NCBI GenBank assembly: GCA_023664325.1
Contig: JAMPFS010000001.1
Coordinates: forward strand, 131,447 to 195,446
DNA from: Clostridium sp.
GTDB taxonomy: Bacteria; Bacillota; Clostridia; Lachnospirales; Lachnospiraceae
DNA length: 64,000 nucleotides
Direction: 5' to 3'
Shown: in pieces, positions 1 to 9,027 of the stretch
How positions within the stretch are numbered: the first letter of the stretch is position 1
How the letters are laid out: the number at the start of each line of letters is the position of its first letter
The notes under the pieces: generated by a model
The model's database searches: none
The model's input: only the letters and a program-made list of their open reading frames with translations
What the model was told of the DNA's origin: nothing
Made by a program: the position numbers and the translations under genes

Positions 1-1413
1 CTTCTTACCTGAATGGGAGCTTTGCTTTTGTTCATATGAATTCTGTTCCTCATTGCTGTTTTCAAATCCTGTGGTAGAAACCATAACCTCAATTGCATCT
101 ACTTTGAGATTTTGCTGATCCATAGATTCCTTCAGACTGGTAAGCCCGCCTTCAATTGCCTGTTTGGCAGCCTCTGTCTCCGCCACAATCCTTGCAGTCA
201 TAACACCATCTTTGGAAACCACATTAATCTGGATTTTTCCTAAATGTTCCGGATACAGCTGCATTTCAATCGAAGTCGTATCCTGGTTCATGTTAACCTT
301 TACCTGTTCCACAATCTGGTCAATCACTTCTTTGCCTGACACCGGAACCTCTTCTGCAAAGGAAACATCCTGTACATGATCGAATGCCTGCTCCACCGCC
401 TGTAAAACCGGGTGTTCAAAATTCAATTCTTTTTTATCTGCTGTGGAATGTTCCTCTGTGCTATGCGCTTCCGCTTTAAAAGGAGTATAAGCATCCTGTT
501 TTCCACCCGTTTCTGAATCCGAAGCGTTCTGCCCGTCTTTAAAAACCGGTCTTTCGTCCGAAACGGTAACAGGCGGCTCCTCATCCTCTGCCGGAATATC
601 CACATCCACGCTCTGTCCTTCAGGCTGCGGCTCTTTTGCAGTATTTACCCTGACAAAAATCTCTGTCTTAGGGGAATCCTCACGAGGCACATAATCGAAC
701 AAATCCCCGACATCCTGTTCCTCCACATAAGCGCTTAAATCCTCCAGGCTCACATCATCCTGTGTGATTTCATCCTTCACATCACTAATAAACTGATTCA
801 AGTCCTGATTCAAATCTTCATTCACAATCAAATCAGAAACTTCCGCTGAATTCATGGAAAGGAAAATGGTCTTCAATCCGTCTTCTGACAGTAAATCCTC
901 TGCCTCCATTCCCAGTTCATCCAGTTTTTTGCCCAGGTCGTCTACAGTTATATCGAACTGCTCCGTCACCTGCTGTAAAATATTACCGATTGTTTCCAGC
1001 AATGCGTCTGACTCTTCTAAGGAAAGATCCATATCGCTTTCCTCCACAACATTTTCTGTTATCACGGTCGGTTCTAACAATGTCGTGGTTATGGTTTCAT
1101 CTGTCAAAGGCTCTTTTTCCTCTTCCAAATCCATATTCGGAACATCTGTTTCCTTTACATCTGCATCTTTCCCATCTTCTGTATTCTCCACGATCGGTTT
1201 CTCTTTGATGGGAGTCTCTTTGGAAGATACATCCTTGGCATCCGGCTGCTGTTTGATATCCATATCCTTTTTGCCGGAAGAATCGGCAGAAGCTGCCAGA
1301 AAACTTGCAAAATCTGTTTGCTCTGATTTGTCTGCTGCCTTGCGGCTGCCCTTACCGGTCTGATTGCCAACCATAAAAAAGTTAGACACATTCACGCTTT
1401 CTTTCACCTGCAT
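1..1413 (-). CDS. fliK: Flagellar hook-length control protein FliK (3' end missing)
   Basis: Reads from an ATG with an AGGAGG SD and stays open for 471 codons to the left edge, so the C-terminus is outside the window. The first 350 or so residues are acidic and low in complexity, as expected for the poorly conserved FliK ruler region. Residues near 390-450 match the FliK C-terminal (Flg_hook) domain: a Leu-Tyr-Pro-Glu-His-Leu-Gly segment followed by a short beta-rich stretch. FliK is exported by the flagellar type III system and switches substrate class when the hook reaches length. It is the last visible gene of the flgB-fliK operon and follows ylxF by 36 bases. The domain call is confident; the ruler region alone would not be recognisable. 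Confidence 0.88.
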   Translation of the reverse strand, partial: MQVKESVNVSNFFMVGNQTGKGSRKAADKSEQTDFASFLAASADSSGKKDMDIKQQPDAKDVSSKETPIKEKPIVENTEDGKDADVKETDVPNMDLEEEKEPLTDETITTTLLEPTVITENVVEESDMDLSLEESDALLETIGNILQQVTEQFDITVDDLGKKLDELGMEAEDLLSEDGLKTIFLSMNSAEVSDLIVNEDLNQDLNQFISDVKDEITQDDVSLEDLSAYVEEQDVGDLFDYVPREDSPKTEIFVRVNTAKEPQPEGQSVDVDIPAEDEEPPVTVSDERPVFKDGQNASDSETGGKQDAYTPFKAEAHSTEEHSTADKKELNFEHPVLQAVEQAFDHVQDVSFAEEVPVSGKEVIDQIVEQVKVNMNQDTTSIEMQLYPEHLGKIQINVVSKDGVMTARIVAETEAAKQAIEGGLTSLKESMDQQNLKVDAIEVMVSTTGFENSNEEQNSYEQKQSSHSGKK

Positions 1414-1449
1414 ATTTTACCTCCTTTCACATATTTTTAAGAAGTGGCG

Positions 1450-2208
1450 TCACGGCAATAATTTTTTCGTTACATTTGCAGCAAAATCAGCTTCCAGCTG
1501 ATCCATGATATCCGCCCGGGCATCTGTCTTCATAGCCCCGAGAATCTCTGCAACCGTATCTAAATTGCCAATCTTTTGCAAGACCGCTGCTGCTTCTGCA
1601 GGCTTCATATTTTCGTAGGTCTTTGCTACCTCCTGCAAATCACTGTCCGCCGACTGTTGTGAAATCACCTGCCGGTAGATGGCTTCTGCATTTGCAGCAT
1701 CTATGCTTTCATACCACTTACTATATGTATCGGCATCCGGAGCATTTTCTCCATAGACTATTTCACGATAAAATTCTTCCTTTTCCGCCTGAAATGCGTT
1801 CTGATTCTCCTCAAATGCCTTTAAACGCTCAATTTCCTTAGCCAAATCGTCATTGTTTTCTTTTAAGGATTTATTATTTTCACTTAATTTATCATTCTCC
1901 TCCTGCAATTTCTCAATCATATCCTTTGCCTGGGAGAGCGTTGCAATCTGATTTTCGTCCGGATTCTCCTCCGCTTCTGCCTGTAACTGTTCCTCGGATG
2001 GCTTCGGCAAAATTTTACTGATAACCGGAACATCCTTTAAAATCGGACGTAACACAGAGTTTCCAAAACCTCCAATATCAAACTTAATCAATGCCACAAG
2101 AATAGCCAGCCAGACAACAATAATTAAAATCACAAAAAAGCCGGATAATAACCTGCTGCCCAAACCTTCTTCATTTCCTTCTTTTTTCTCTTTGTTCTTC
2201 TTTGCCAT
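1450..2208 (-). CDS. ylxF: YlxF/MotE-like flagellar protein with MgtE-N domain
   Basis: 252 aa. One membrane helix lies at about residues 20-43 behind a charged cytoplasmic N-terminus. A Gln/Glu/Asn-rich coiled coil follows at about 75-130, and then a C-terminal helical domain (about 190-252) with the AAAVLQKIG and MKTDARADIMDQL pattern of the MgtE intracellular N domain. Proteins of this layout sit between fliJ and fliK in Firmicutes (B. subtilis YlxF) and are related to the stator chaperone MotE. It is not a magnesium channel because the five-helix pore is absent. It starts 6 bases after the fliJ stop. The role in motor or export assembly is inferred from position and family. Confidence 0.8.
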   Translation of the reverse strand: MAKKNKEKKEGNEEGLGSRLLSGFFVILIIVVWLAILVALIKFDIGGFGNSVLRPILKDVPVISKILPKPSEEQLQAEAEENPDENQIATLSQAKDMIEKLQEENDKLSENNKSLKENNDDLAKEIERLKAFEENQNAFQAEKEEFYREIVYGENAPDADTYSKWYESIDAANAEAIYRQVISQQSADSDLQEVAKTYENMKPAEAAAVLQKIGNLDTVAEILGAMKTDARADIMDQLEADFAANVTKKLLP

Positions 2209-2214
2209 ATCTGC

Positions 2215-2670
2215 TTATTCCTCCTCTCCATCCCGGTTATTATACTGATAACTGACCAACTGGTCAATTTCCTTTAACTCTTCCTGGTTGAGTTCCTGTA
2301 AAAAGACTTCAAACTGGTTTTCTTTCAGCTTTTCATGAATCTTGCGTTCCTTCATCGCTTCGCTCATCGCATGCATTGCCTGATCTAATTCCTGCTCAAT
2401 CTCACGGATTTTGATTTGCTGCTGCTCAATATATCCATCCATAATCAAAATGGAGTTCTTACACGTCTCGATCTCTAACACATCCAGTTTTTCGGACAAA
2501 AGCTTACGATAGGTATGAAAATATGCTTCTTTCCTTGCAAGCAGGGCATCTAATTCATCCAATGCTTCATTTAACCTGTTTCGGACTTCCATGTAATGCT
2601 GTTTGGCTTGTTCTTCTAATTTGTACTTAATATCTAAAATACTCTGCATACGATAAATAAACTTTGCCAT
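2215..2670 (-). CDS. fliJ: Flagellar export chaperone FliJ
   Basis: About 151 aa and almost entirely alpha-helical coiled coil rich in Glu, Lys and Gln, beginning MAKFIYRMQSILDIK, the usual FliJ N-terminus. FliJ sits in the FliI hexamer of the type III export gate and helps cycle chaperones. A GTG two codons upstream is possible, but it would leave only two bases after GGGGAG, whereas the ATG at 2670 has eight, so the ATG was chosen. It lies between fliI (39-base gap) and ylxF, the conserved order. Primary sequence conservation is low, so the call rests on length, coiled coil and context. Confidence 0.82.
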   Translation of the reverse strand: MAKFIYRMQSILDIKYKLEEQAKQHYMEVRNRLNEALDELDALLARKEAYFHTYRKLLSEKLDVLEIETCKNSILIMDGYIEQQQIKIREIEQELDQAMHAMSEAMKERKIHEKLKENQFEVFLQELNQEELKEIDQLVSYQYNNRDGEEE

Positions 2671-2709
2671 TGCCACATCTCCCCGTACCCTTTACCTGAC
2701 TGTATCCTT

Positions 2710-4035
2710 TTAAACGCCTGCTGTCTGATCACTCCCAAAAATGCCCATAAGCATGTGAAGCTCATCCTCTAACAGATACTTTGAATCCACATCCTGCTGC
2801 AAAAATTCATTGACCTGCCCAATCTTGGAAATCGCATAATCAATATCCGGATTGGAACCGGAACGATATGCGCCGATATTAATCAAATCCTCTGCCTCAT
2901 TGTAAGTTGCCAGTACATTTTTGAGTTTTCCGGCAGCATCCTTATGTTCTTTGGAGGCAATTCCAGCCATGCATCGGGAAATACTCTGCAATACATCAAT
3001 TGCGGGATAATGGTTCTTATGCCCAAGCTTTCTGGACAACATAATATGCCCGTCTAAAATTCCCCTTGCCGTATCGGATATCGGCTCATTAAAATCATCA
3101 CCATCTACCAAAACAGCATAAAGCCCTGTAATCGAACCCTGTTCTGAATTGCCGGCTCTCTCTAAAACCTTCGGCAGCTCCGCATAAACAGACGGCGGAT
3201 AACCTCTTGTAACCGGCGGTTCCCCCGTGGCAAGCCCGATCTCTCTTTGCGCCATGCAAAAACGTGTCATATTATCCATCATAAGCAGCACGTCTTTGCC
3301 CTGATCCCGGAAGTATTCTGCAATTGCAGTCGCAGTTTTGGCAGCTTTATTACGAATCAGCGCCGGTTTATCAGATGTAGCAATCACTAAAACCGAACGT
3401 TTCATGCCTTCCTCGCCAAGATCCCGTTCAATAAATTCGCGAACCTCTCTTCCACGCTCCCCAATCAGGGCAATTACATTGACATCTGCCTTCGTATTTC
3501 TGGCAAACATGCCCAGCAAAGTGGATTTTCCCACACCGGATCCTGCAAAAATACCGATACGCTGTCCTTTTCCAACCGTAATCATGCCGTCAACCGCTTT
3601 GACGCCTAAGGGCAGAATATCTGATATCATTTTTCTTTTTAATGCATCCGGGGGAGGCGCTTCAATCGGATAATACTCACTTAAATTCAGTTCTTTTCCG
3701 TCAATCGGCCTGCCAAGACCATCCAAAGAACGTCCAAGCAGCGCTTCACCAACCGGAACCTGTAACGGCTCTTTTGTATTTTCTACGGTAGCGCCAAGCC
3801 CGATTCCTTCCACACTCTCAAAAGGCATCAGTAAAATCCGGTTATCCTTGAAGCCAACCACCTCTGCCATAACCTGATGCAGACCGTCTTTCGAGGTGAT
3901 CCTGCATAAATCATTCAACTTACATGTGGGGCCTACCGATTCCACGGTAAGTCCCACCACCTTCACTACTTTCCCTAATTCCGTTATAAATGTTTTATTT
4001 ACCAAAGCAAAATATGGTTCATAATTAATTTCCAA
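2710..4035 (-). CDS. fliI: Flagellum-specific ATPase FliI
   Basis: 441 aa, the normal FliI length. The Walker A motif is GSGVGKST near residue 165, followed by the F1-ATPase beta-like catalytic core (GERGREVREFIE, LLMMDNMTRF Walker B, PPSVYAELPKVLERAG). It energises unfolding and export of flagellar subunits at the cytoplasmic face of the export gate, with FliH as regulator and FliJ as stalk. The first codon appears to be TTG, eight bases after the fliH stop, with an AGGTGA sequence just upstream. No in-frame ATG occurs until well inside the domain. Translation is probably coupled to fliH. Confidence 0.95.
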   Translation of the reverse strand: MEINYEPYFALVNKTFITELGKVVKVVGLTVESVGPTCKLNDLCRITSKDGLHQVMAEVVGFKDNRILLMPFESVEGIGLGATVENTKEPLQVPVGEALLGRSLDGLGRPIDGKELNLSEYYPIEAPPPDALKRKMISDILPLGVKAVDGMITVGKGQRIGIFAGSGVGKSTLLGMFARNTKADVNVIALIGERGREVREFIERDLGEEGMKRSVLVIATSDKPALIRNKAAKTATAIAEYFRDQGKDVLLMMDNMTRFCMAQREIGLATGEPPVTRGYPPSVYAELPKVLERAGNSEQGSITGLYAVLVDGDDFNEPISDTARGILDGHIMLSRKLGHKNHYPAIDVLQSISRCMAGIASKEHKDAAGKLKNVLATYNEAEDLINIGAYRSGSNPDIDYAISKIGQVNEFLQQDVDSKYLLEDELHMLMGIFGSDQTAGV

Positions 4036-4043
4036 ATCATCAC

Positions 4044-4931
4044 CTATTCCTGAATCAAAAGCTTTAATGCTTTGATTAAATTATGTAACTGTACATCCAG
4101 GCTGACATCCACAATGCCATTATCTGTATCAATTAAACACTGCATGGCATGCAGCTTTGCATCCTCATAAATCTCCAATTCAATGCCCGGATTCAGCGCG
4201 CCATATATCTCATCTTTTTGTTCCAACAACATTTCATAGTCATCACAGGAGACACGAATAACAAATTTTGTACTGTTATCCAAATCACGCATCGCCATAT
4301 TAATCATATGAAGCAATACATTCCTCTCATTTTCTATTGATACGCCTGTAATGGATGGAATAAGCTGACACAGCAGATCCACCATTTTCTGCTCTGTCTG
4401 CGTGACAAATTCCTGTTCTTTTTCGATTAACAATTGTTCATTTTGGACTGCCTGTGCATCAAGCTGAGCCTTTTTTTCCTCATACTCTGCAATGACCTTG
4501 TCACTTCCCTCGGAATACCCCGCCTGATATCCTTCCTCATGCGCCTGCTTTTTAATATTCTCAACCTCATCATAAGCGGCAGCTCTCATCTGCTCCGTCT
4601 CCTTATGGACTTTGTTGACAATCTCCTCTGCTTCCTGCTTTGCCGCAAGCACGATTTTCTGTGACTGCCGCAGCGCCTCTTCTTTGGAAAATTCTTCCTC
4701 TCCATCTGCTCCCCCATCCAATAAGGAGCGAGCTATCTCCGATTCCTCGTCAAGTCCCACATCCCGGATCATTGCAGCCGCCAATGCCTCCTCTGCTGAC
4801 TCTTCCGGCTCCTTCGTTTCCTTTAACAGAGAATTTTCAATACTCTCGATAATATGATTTTTATTTGTATCAATTACCAATGCATTATTTTGTGAAAATG
4901 CAACAAATCCGGATTTTATCAGATTAGACAA
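4044..4931 (-). CDS. fliH: Flagellar assembly protein FliH
   Basis: About 295 aa. The N-terminus begins SNLIKSGFVAF after the start, resembling the SLSNIIK opening of Firmicute FliH. An acidic linker and a long coiled coil follow (about 110-190), then a C-terminal domain resembling the V-ATPase E / FliH family. FliH binds FliI and ties it to the C-ring. A GTG 39 bases further upstream is possible, but GGAGGTGA lies eight bases before the TTG at 4931, which also begins at the family N-terminus, so TTG was chosen. The start overlaps the end of fliG by 8 bases, implying coupled translation. Confidence 0.88.
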   Translation of the reverse strand: MSNLIKSGFVAFSQNNALVIDTNKNHIIESIENSLLKETKEPEESAEEALAAAMIRDVGLDEESEIARSLLDGGADGEEEFSKEEALRQSQKIVLAAKQEAEEIVNKVHKETEQMRAAAYDEVENIKKQAHEEGYQAGYSEGSDKVIAEYEEKKAQLDAQAVQNEQLLIEKEQEFVTQTEQKMVDLLCQLIPSITGVSIENERNVLLHMINMAMRDLDNSTKFVIRVSCDDYEMLLEQKDEIYGALNPGIELEIYEDAKLHAMQCLIDTDNGIVDVSLDVQLHNLIKALKLLIQE

Positions 4932-5937
4932 TGATCTCGTCACCTCCACCACGGGAAATAACAATTTCACCGGTATCTTCTAATTTACGAATAATATTAA
5001 CAATCTTCTGCTGTGCATCTTCCACATCCTTAAGACGTACAGGCCCCATATAATCCATATCTTCTTTGATCATAGCAGCAAGACGGGATGAAAGATTGGA
5101 AAAAATACAGTTTTGCACATCCTCATTGGCATTCTTAAGCGCAATTGCAAGCTCATTATTATCAACTTCACGCAAAACAGTCTGAATTGCACGGTTATCC
5201 AGAGTAAGAATATCCTCAAATACAAACATCTTACGTCTGATTTCATCTGCAAGTTCTGGCTCTTCAACCTCAAGTGTTTCCATAATATGCTTCTCTGTAC
5301 TACGGTCTACCGTATTCAAGACAGCTACAATGGCATCTACTCCACCCACAATCGTATAATCCTGATTGACAAGTGATGAAAGCTTCTTCTCCAATACTTT
5401 TTCCACCTCTTTAATCACATCCGGACTCGTTCTGTCCATCAAAGCAATACGTTTTGCAACCTCTGCCTGCTTCTCCGGTGGAAGCGAACCCACAACTGCC
5501 GCCGCCTGTCCGGATGGCAAATATGCTAAAATAAGGGCAATCGTCTGCGGATGCTCATCCTGGATAAAGTTAAGAAGCTGTGACGGATCCGCCTTGCGGA
5601 CAAACTCAAACGGACGAACCTGCAAGGATGCGGTAAGCCTGCCAATAACATCCTTCGCTTTATCCTCACCGAGCGCTTTATCAAGCAGCTCCTTTGCATA
5701 ACCAATACCACCCTCTGAAATATACTGCTGGGCAAGACATACTTCATAAAATTCTTCAAGTATGCTTTCCTTTATATCAGGAGGAACACTTCTTGTATTT
5801 GCAATCTCCAACGTAAGGGACTCGATCTCATCTTCTTTTAAATGCTTAAAAATAGATGCAGACTTCTCCGGTCCTAAAGAAATCAGCAATATTGCTGCTT
5901 TTTGAATTCCTGAAATCTCCTCATCATAGCCTGGCAT
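4924..5937 (-). CDS. fliG: Flagellar motor switch protein FliG
   Basis: 337 aa. It has the FliG N and M domains with the EHPQTIALIL motif near residue 125, and a C-terminal armadillo domain with the charged torque helix (EDILTLDNRAIQTVLREVD). FliG attaches to the MS ring (FliF), forms the rotor side of the motor-stator contact, and transmits CheY-P switching. The ATG at 5937 has GGGAGGG six bases before it. A TTG five codons upstream overlaps that SD and was rejected. It lies 15 bases after fliF and overlaps fliH at its end. Confidence 0.95.
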   Translation of the reverse strand: MPGYDEEISGIQKAAILLISLGPEKSASIFKHLKEDEIESLTLEIANTRSVPPDIKESILEEFYEVCLAQQYISEGGIGYAKELLDKALGEDKAKDVIGRLTASLQVRPFEFVRKADPSQLLNFIQDEHPQTIALILAYLPSGQAAAVVGSLPPEKQAEVAKRIALMDRTSPDVIKEVEKVLEKKLSSLVNQDYTIVGGVDAIVAVLNTVDRSTEKHIMETLEVEEPELADEIRRKMFVFEDILTLDNRAIQTVLREVDNNELAIALKNANEDVQNCIFSNLSSRLAAMIKEDMDYMGPVRLKDVEDAQQKIVNIIRKLEDTGEIVISRGGGDEIIV

Positions 5938-5952
5938 ATACAACCCTCCCAA

Positions 5953-7569
5953 TTAATCCCATTCATCATTCAACCAGTTACGAAGCAGCAATGCCACCTG
6001 TTCCGGATTCTCATCCACAAAGCGTTCAATCTGCTGCCTGGTTGCTGACTTATCGCTAAATTCAACATCTTCAAGCGTCTGGTTCTCTTTCGTTGTGGCA
6101 AGCAATGCCTCAACAGAAAGTTCCGGTTCTAATTCGGTAACTTCTACCGGTTTCATACCCTTGAATACTACAAAACATAAAAGCGCAACAATTAAAATCG
6201 CCAGTACAAACTGTAAATAATTGGTTGCCGTATCCACTGCGCTCTGCTCCCGTGGATAGAAAATCGGCACTTCATATGCCTGAATCTGAATCCGGTCTGC
6301 GCTGATACCGGTAGCCTGTTCCACCAACGCATAGGTCTCTTCATCTACCTCAATTGGTCTTCGTTCATCATTTTCCTGCTGGAACGCCTCAAAATTCGTT
6401 CCCTTAAGCGCTCCTGCCTTCTTCATCTGCGCTTCATCATAAATGACATACCGGCTAAGCACTAATGCAACCGAAGAATTCTCCGTATTCACACGTCCGA
6501 TTGACTTTTTCGTGACCGTAGTTGTCTGGCTCGTGCCATATTCTTCTTTGATTACGTTCGCGCTGCTGTTGCCTGCCGTTCCGTTTAGGATATTGTAATC
6601 ATTCACCGTTCCGTCATTGGTATCCGTTCCCGGTATGCCGGTCACGCCATCTACATTCTCTGCGCTGTAAGAGTACCGGCTGCTCATCGGACCGGTATCT
6701 TCTTCCGGATCCTCTGTATACAACCGAATATCCTCAATGCTCTGTTCATCTAAATCAATATCCAAGTTGGCGGCAATCTCCGCATCATTATAGACGCCGG
6801 TGCTGATAAAGAGGTTTCTCACCTGGTCCTTAAAACTTGCCGTCACCTGGTCCTTAATCTTCATCTCTGCCGCTGCCCTGCCCGCTGTGGACGTCGAAGT
6901 CTCGCCCCCAAACAGCAGGTTACCCGCCTGGTCAACAATTCTCACATTGTCCGTGCCGGAATTGCCAATCGTTGTTGCCACAAAATTTGCAATTCCTTCT
7001 ACCTGAAGTTCGGCATCAAAATCCGGCGTTGTCGTCAGCATGACACTGGCTGATGACTCTTTTGTCTCGGATAACAGCGAGTTCGATGAATCCGGCACCG
7101 AAATATGCACAGATGCCTGATTGACGCCATCCATGCTCTGCAAATCTTTCTCTAACTGCCTCTGGTCATAGATAATCTGTTTTTTCTTTCTCTCGGAATC
7201 TGTTGTGGACATACTGTTATCAAATGCATCACTATAACTGGTATCCTTATCCGCTGCAATATTATTCTGTCCTAATACGAGTCTTGCCGCCGATTCATTC
7301 TTTTCGTCCACTGAAAACACAAGCCCATTGCTGGAAACATCATACTTGATCCCCGCCTCTGTCAAAATCTCACTCGCAGAAGCGGCATCCGTTGTATTTT
7401 CAAAGGTTACCAACTGAACATATTTGGTACGGTTTAACAACACAACAAGCGCCACCAGTGTAAAGATCACTGCCGCTGATATGCTTACAATCAATGTCTT
7501 TTGTTTACTTGTAAACCGATTCCAAAACTCTACAAATTTTGTCTGGATTGCTTTTAATCTGTCTAACAT
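5953..7569 (-). CDS. fliF: Flagellar MS-ring protein FliF
   Basis: 538 aa. Membrane helices lie at about residues 25-46 and 445-467 and flank the large periplasm-facing or extracellular ring-building region (YscJ/FliF domains). The cytoplasmic tail ends in an acidic FliG-binding segment (VALLLRNWLNDEWD). FliF forms the MS ring, the first structure of the basal body. The start has GGGAAG nine bases upstream. The 150-base gap to fliE upstream is the largest inside this operon and contains a small hairpin. No alteration of conserved elements was seen. Confidence 0.95.
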   Translation of the reverse strand: MLDRLKAIQTKFVEFWNRFTSKQKTLIVSISAAVIFTLVALVVLLNRTKYVQLVTFENTTDAASASEILTEAGIKYDVSSNGLVFSVDEKNESAARLVLGQNNIAADKDTSYSDAFDNSMSTTDSERKKKQIIYDQRQLEKDLQSMDGVNQASVHISVPDSSNSLLSETKESSASVMLTTTPDFDAELQVEGIANFVATTIGNSGTDNVRIVDQAGNLLFGGETSTSTAGRAAAEMKIKDQVTASFKDQVRNLFISTGVYNDAEIAANLDIDLDEQSIEDIRLYTEDPEEDTGPMSSRYSYSAENVDGVTGIPGTDTNDGTVNDYNILNGTAGNSSANVIKEEYGTSQTTTVTKKSIGRVNTENSSVALVLSRYVIYDEAQMKKAGALKGTNFEAFQQENDERRPIEVDEETYALVEQATGISADRIQIQAYEVPIFYPREQSAVDTATNYLQFVLAILIVALLCFVVFKGMKPVEVTELEPELSVEALLATTKENQTLEDVEFSDKSATRQQIERFVDENPEQVALLLRNWLNDEWD

Positions 7570-7630
7570 AATCTTCCCTAACGAATTGCTTCGTCTATTC
7601 CTTATCCATTACTGGTTTTTTATCTGTTTT

Positions 7631-7646
7631 CCTGTCAAAAGACAGG
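7631..7646 (-). other. Small intercistronic hairpin between fliE and fliF
   Basis: A perfect 6-bp inverted repeat, CCTGTC and GACAGG, with a 4-base loop, in the 150-base gap. On the minus strand it is followed by A-rich rather than T-rich sequence, so it is not a classical terminator. It could be a processing or stability element. The rest of the gap shows no recognisable feature. Confidence 0.4.
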
Positions 7647-7719
7647 GATTTGAATATTCGGTATATACATTCGGCAAATAAATTAAATGCATACATCCTT
7701 AAAAATATGTAATTTATTA

Positions 7720-8037
7720 CTAGATCTGCATATTCATCAGCTCTTTATAGGCTTCTAATGCCTTATTCGTCACTCTTACCGTATATTGCAGGGCAATATT
7801 TGCTTTGTTCTGGGCAATCGCTAAATCGTGCGTGCTTGTTGCATAACCCAGCGCGAAATTGATTTCCGACTGCTCTGCTGCGTTTTGCAGATCATCTGCA
7901 TTCTTATACATCTCAATTGCGGAACTAAACAGACTGTCGAAAGCAGTTCGATTATCCCGTTCCACCTCCGCTGTATTGTAACGATTAAGCAGCGCGCTCT
8001 GTATTGTCTCACTGCCGTTAATTGCTGAAACCGCCAT
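7720..8037 (-). CDS. fliE: Flagellar hook-basal body protein FliE
   Basis: 105 aa, the normal length. The C-terminal half carries the FliE pattern (HDLAIAQNKANIALQYTVRVTNKALEAY split around residues 65-95) ending in ELMNMQI. FliE links the MS ring to the proximal rod and is needed for export-gate opening. The ATG has AGGAGAG about ten bases upstream. It lies between flgC (14-base gap) and fliF, the usual flgB-flgC-fliE order. Confidence 0.92.
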   Translation of the reverse strand: MAVSAINGSETIQSALLNRYNTAEVERDNRTAFDSLFSSAIEMYKNADDLQNAAEQSEINFALGYATSTHDLAIAQNKANIALQYTVRVTNKALEAYKELMNMQI

Positions 8038-8051
8038 TCTATCTCACTCTC

Positions 8052-8498
8052 CTATAATTGAAATAATTCAAGACCCTTTGATGCAATAGCCTTTGATGCA
8101 TTAAATGCGGTTGCATTTGCCTCAAAAGAACGGCTGGCATCAATCAAATTTGTCATTTCTGTCACAGTATTCACATTTGGACGGGTCACATATCCATTCT
8201 CATCTGCATCCGGATGACTCGGATCATATGCCAGGATTCCTTCCGAATTATCCTCCACAATTGCTGCAATTTTAACACCATTTGCTTTATACGGTGAAAG
8301 TTTATTGCTGAGAACTGTATCGAAGGACATATTGGAATTTTCCTGAAATACCACGGTCTGTCTTTTATAGACATTACCGTTTTCATCTCTTGTCGTATTC
8401 ACATTTGCTATATTCTGCGCAATAATGTCCATCCTTGTCCGCTGTGCCGTCATCCCGGAAGCCGATACATCCATCGCATTAAAAATTCCACTGCTCAT
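8052..8498 (-). CDS. flgC: Flagellar proximal rod protein FlgC
   Basis: 148 aa. The N-terminal rod motif (SGMTAQRTRMDIIAQNIANVNTT) and C-terminal helix (MTNLIDASRSFEANATAFNASK) are typical of rod/hook proteins, and the length fits FlgC. It is exported by the flagellar type III apparatus and polymerises into the proximal rod. The ATG at 8498 has AGGAGGTG seven bases before it. A TTG two codons upstream lies too close to that SD and was rejected. Confidence 0.95.
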   Translation of the reverse strand: MSSGIFNAMDVSASGMTAQRTRMDIIAQNIANVNTTRDENGNVYKRQTVVFQENSNMSFDTVLSNKLSPYKANGVKIAAIVEDNSEGILAYDPSHPDADENGYVTRPNVNTVTEMTNLIDASRSFEANATAFNASKAIASKGLELFQL

Positions 8499-8525
8499 TC
8501 GCAAACACCTCCTAAATATCTATCT

Positions 8526-8918
8526 TTATTGAGCTAATACTGTTTTATATCTCGAAAATTCCTGACCAATCTGTTCAATCAATGAATTATAACGGATCTG
8601 ATTCTGCGCAAGCATGGAATTTTCGGTATCAGCATCCACATTATTTCCGTCTAAGCGATAAGAAAGCGTTGAGGAATCCGTATATATGAATCCGCTGAAA
8701 TCGGAAAGGTGTGTATTAATCTCCCCCACTCTTTCATCTAAAGAATTGTCTCCAATCAATGCCTGCTGCAAATAACTTTGAAACGACACATCCTTGCGCT
8801 TGTAATTCGGAGTATCTGCATTTGCCAAATTATTTGTTATAATCTCATTGCGGGTATTCGCTGCGTCTGCCGCTTTGTCCAACACATTAATATAATTGTA
8901 AATATTTGTGTTAATCAT
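8526..8918 (-). CDS. flgB: Flagellar proximal rod protein FlgB
   Basis: 130 aa. It carries the NNLANADTPNYKRKDVSF motif of FlgB near residue 30-47 and a C-terminal rod helix. The open frame extends 50 codons further upstream, but AGGAGG lies six bases before the ATG at 8918, which also gives the family length, so the longer form was rejected. It is the first gene of the flagellar operon that runs to the left edge, with a SigA-type promoter directly upstream. Confidence 0.95.
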   Translation of the reverse strand: MINTNIYNYINVLDKAADAANTRNEIITNNLANADTPNYKRKDVSFQSYLQQALIGDNSLDERVGEINTHLSDFSGFIYTDSSTLSYRLDGNNVDADTENSMLAQNQIRYNSLIEQIGQEFSRYKTVLAQ

Positions 8919-8937
8919 ATGTAACCTCCTTATATAT

Positions 8938-8966
8938 AATTTATTCCTTTCTATCCCTGCTATCAA
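8938..8966 (-). promoter_or_regulatory. SigA-type promoter of the flgB-fliK operon
   Basis: On the minus strand, -35 TTGATA (8961-8966), a 17-base spacer and -10 TAAATT (8938-8943). The predicted start is close to 8931, giving a 5' leader of only about a dozen bases before flgB, almost all of it SD. The -35 overlaps the T-rich tail of the codY terminator. Confidence 0.65.
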
Positions 8967-8976
8967 AAAGCAATAG

Positions 8977-9008
8977 AAAGGACTTATGAGTGTACTCACA
9001 AATCCTTT
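8977..9008 (-). terminator. Terminator of codY
   Basis: An imperfect inverted repeat with 6-bp outer and 4-bp inner paired blocks and two mismatches, 20 bases after the codY stop. On the minus strand it is followed by CTATTGCTTTTTGATA, a moderate T-tract that also contains the flgB -35. Confidence 0.6.
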
Positions 9009-9027
9009 TGCAATTTCAAAATCCATT

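Noticed and set aside
854..1363. 169-aa plus-strand reading frame with Ser-rich product
   Set aside because: Antisense to fliK; low complexity mirrors the acidic coding strand, and no SD or domain was seen.
1450..2208. MgtE-type magnesium transporter
   Set aside because: Only the MgtE-N domain and one membrane helix are present; the position between fliJ and fliK fits YlxF.
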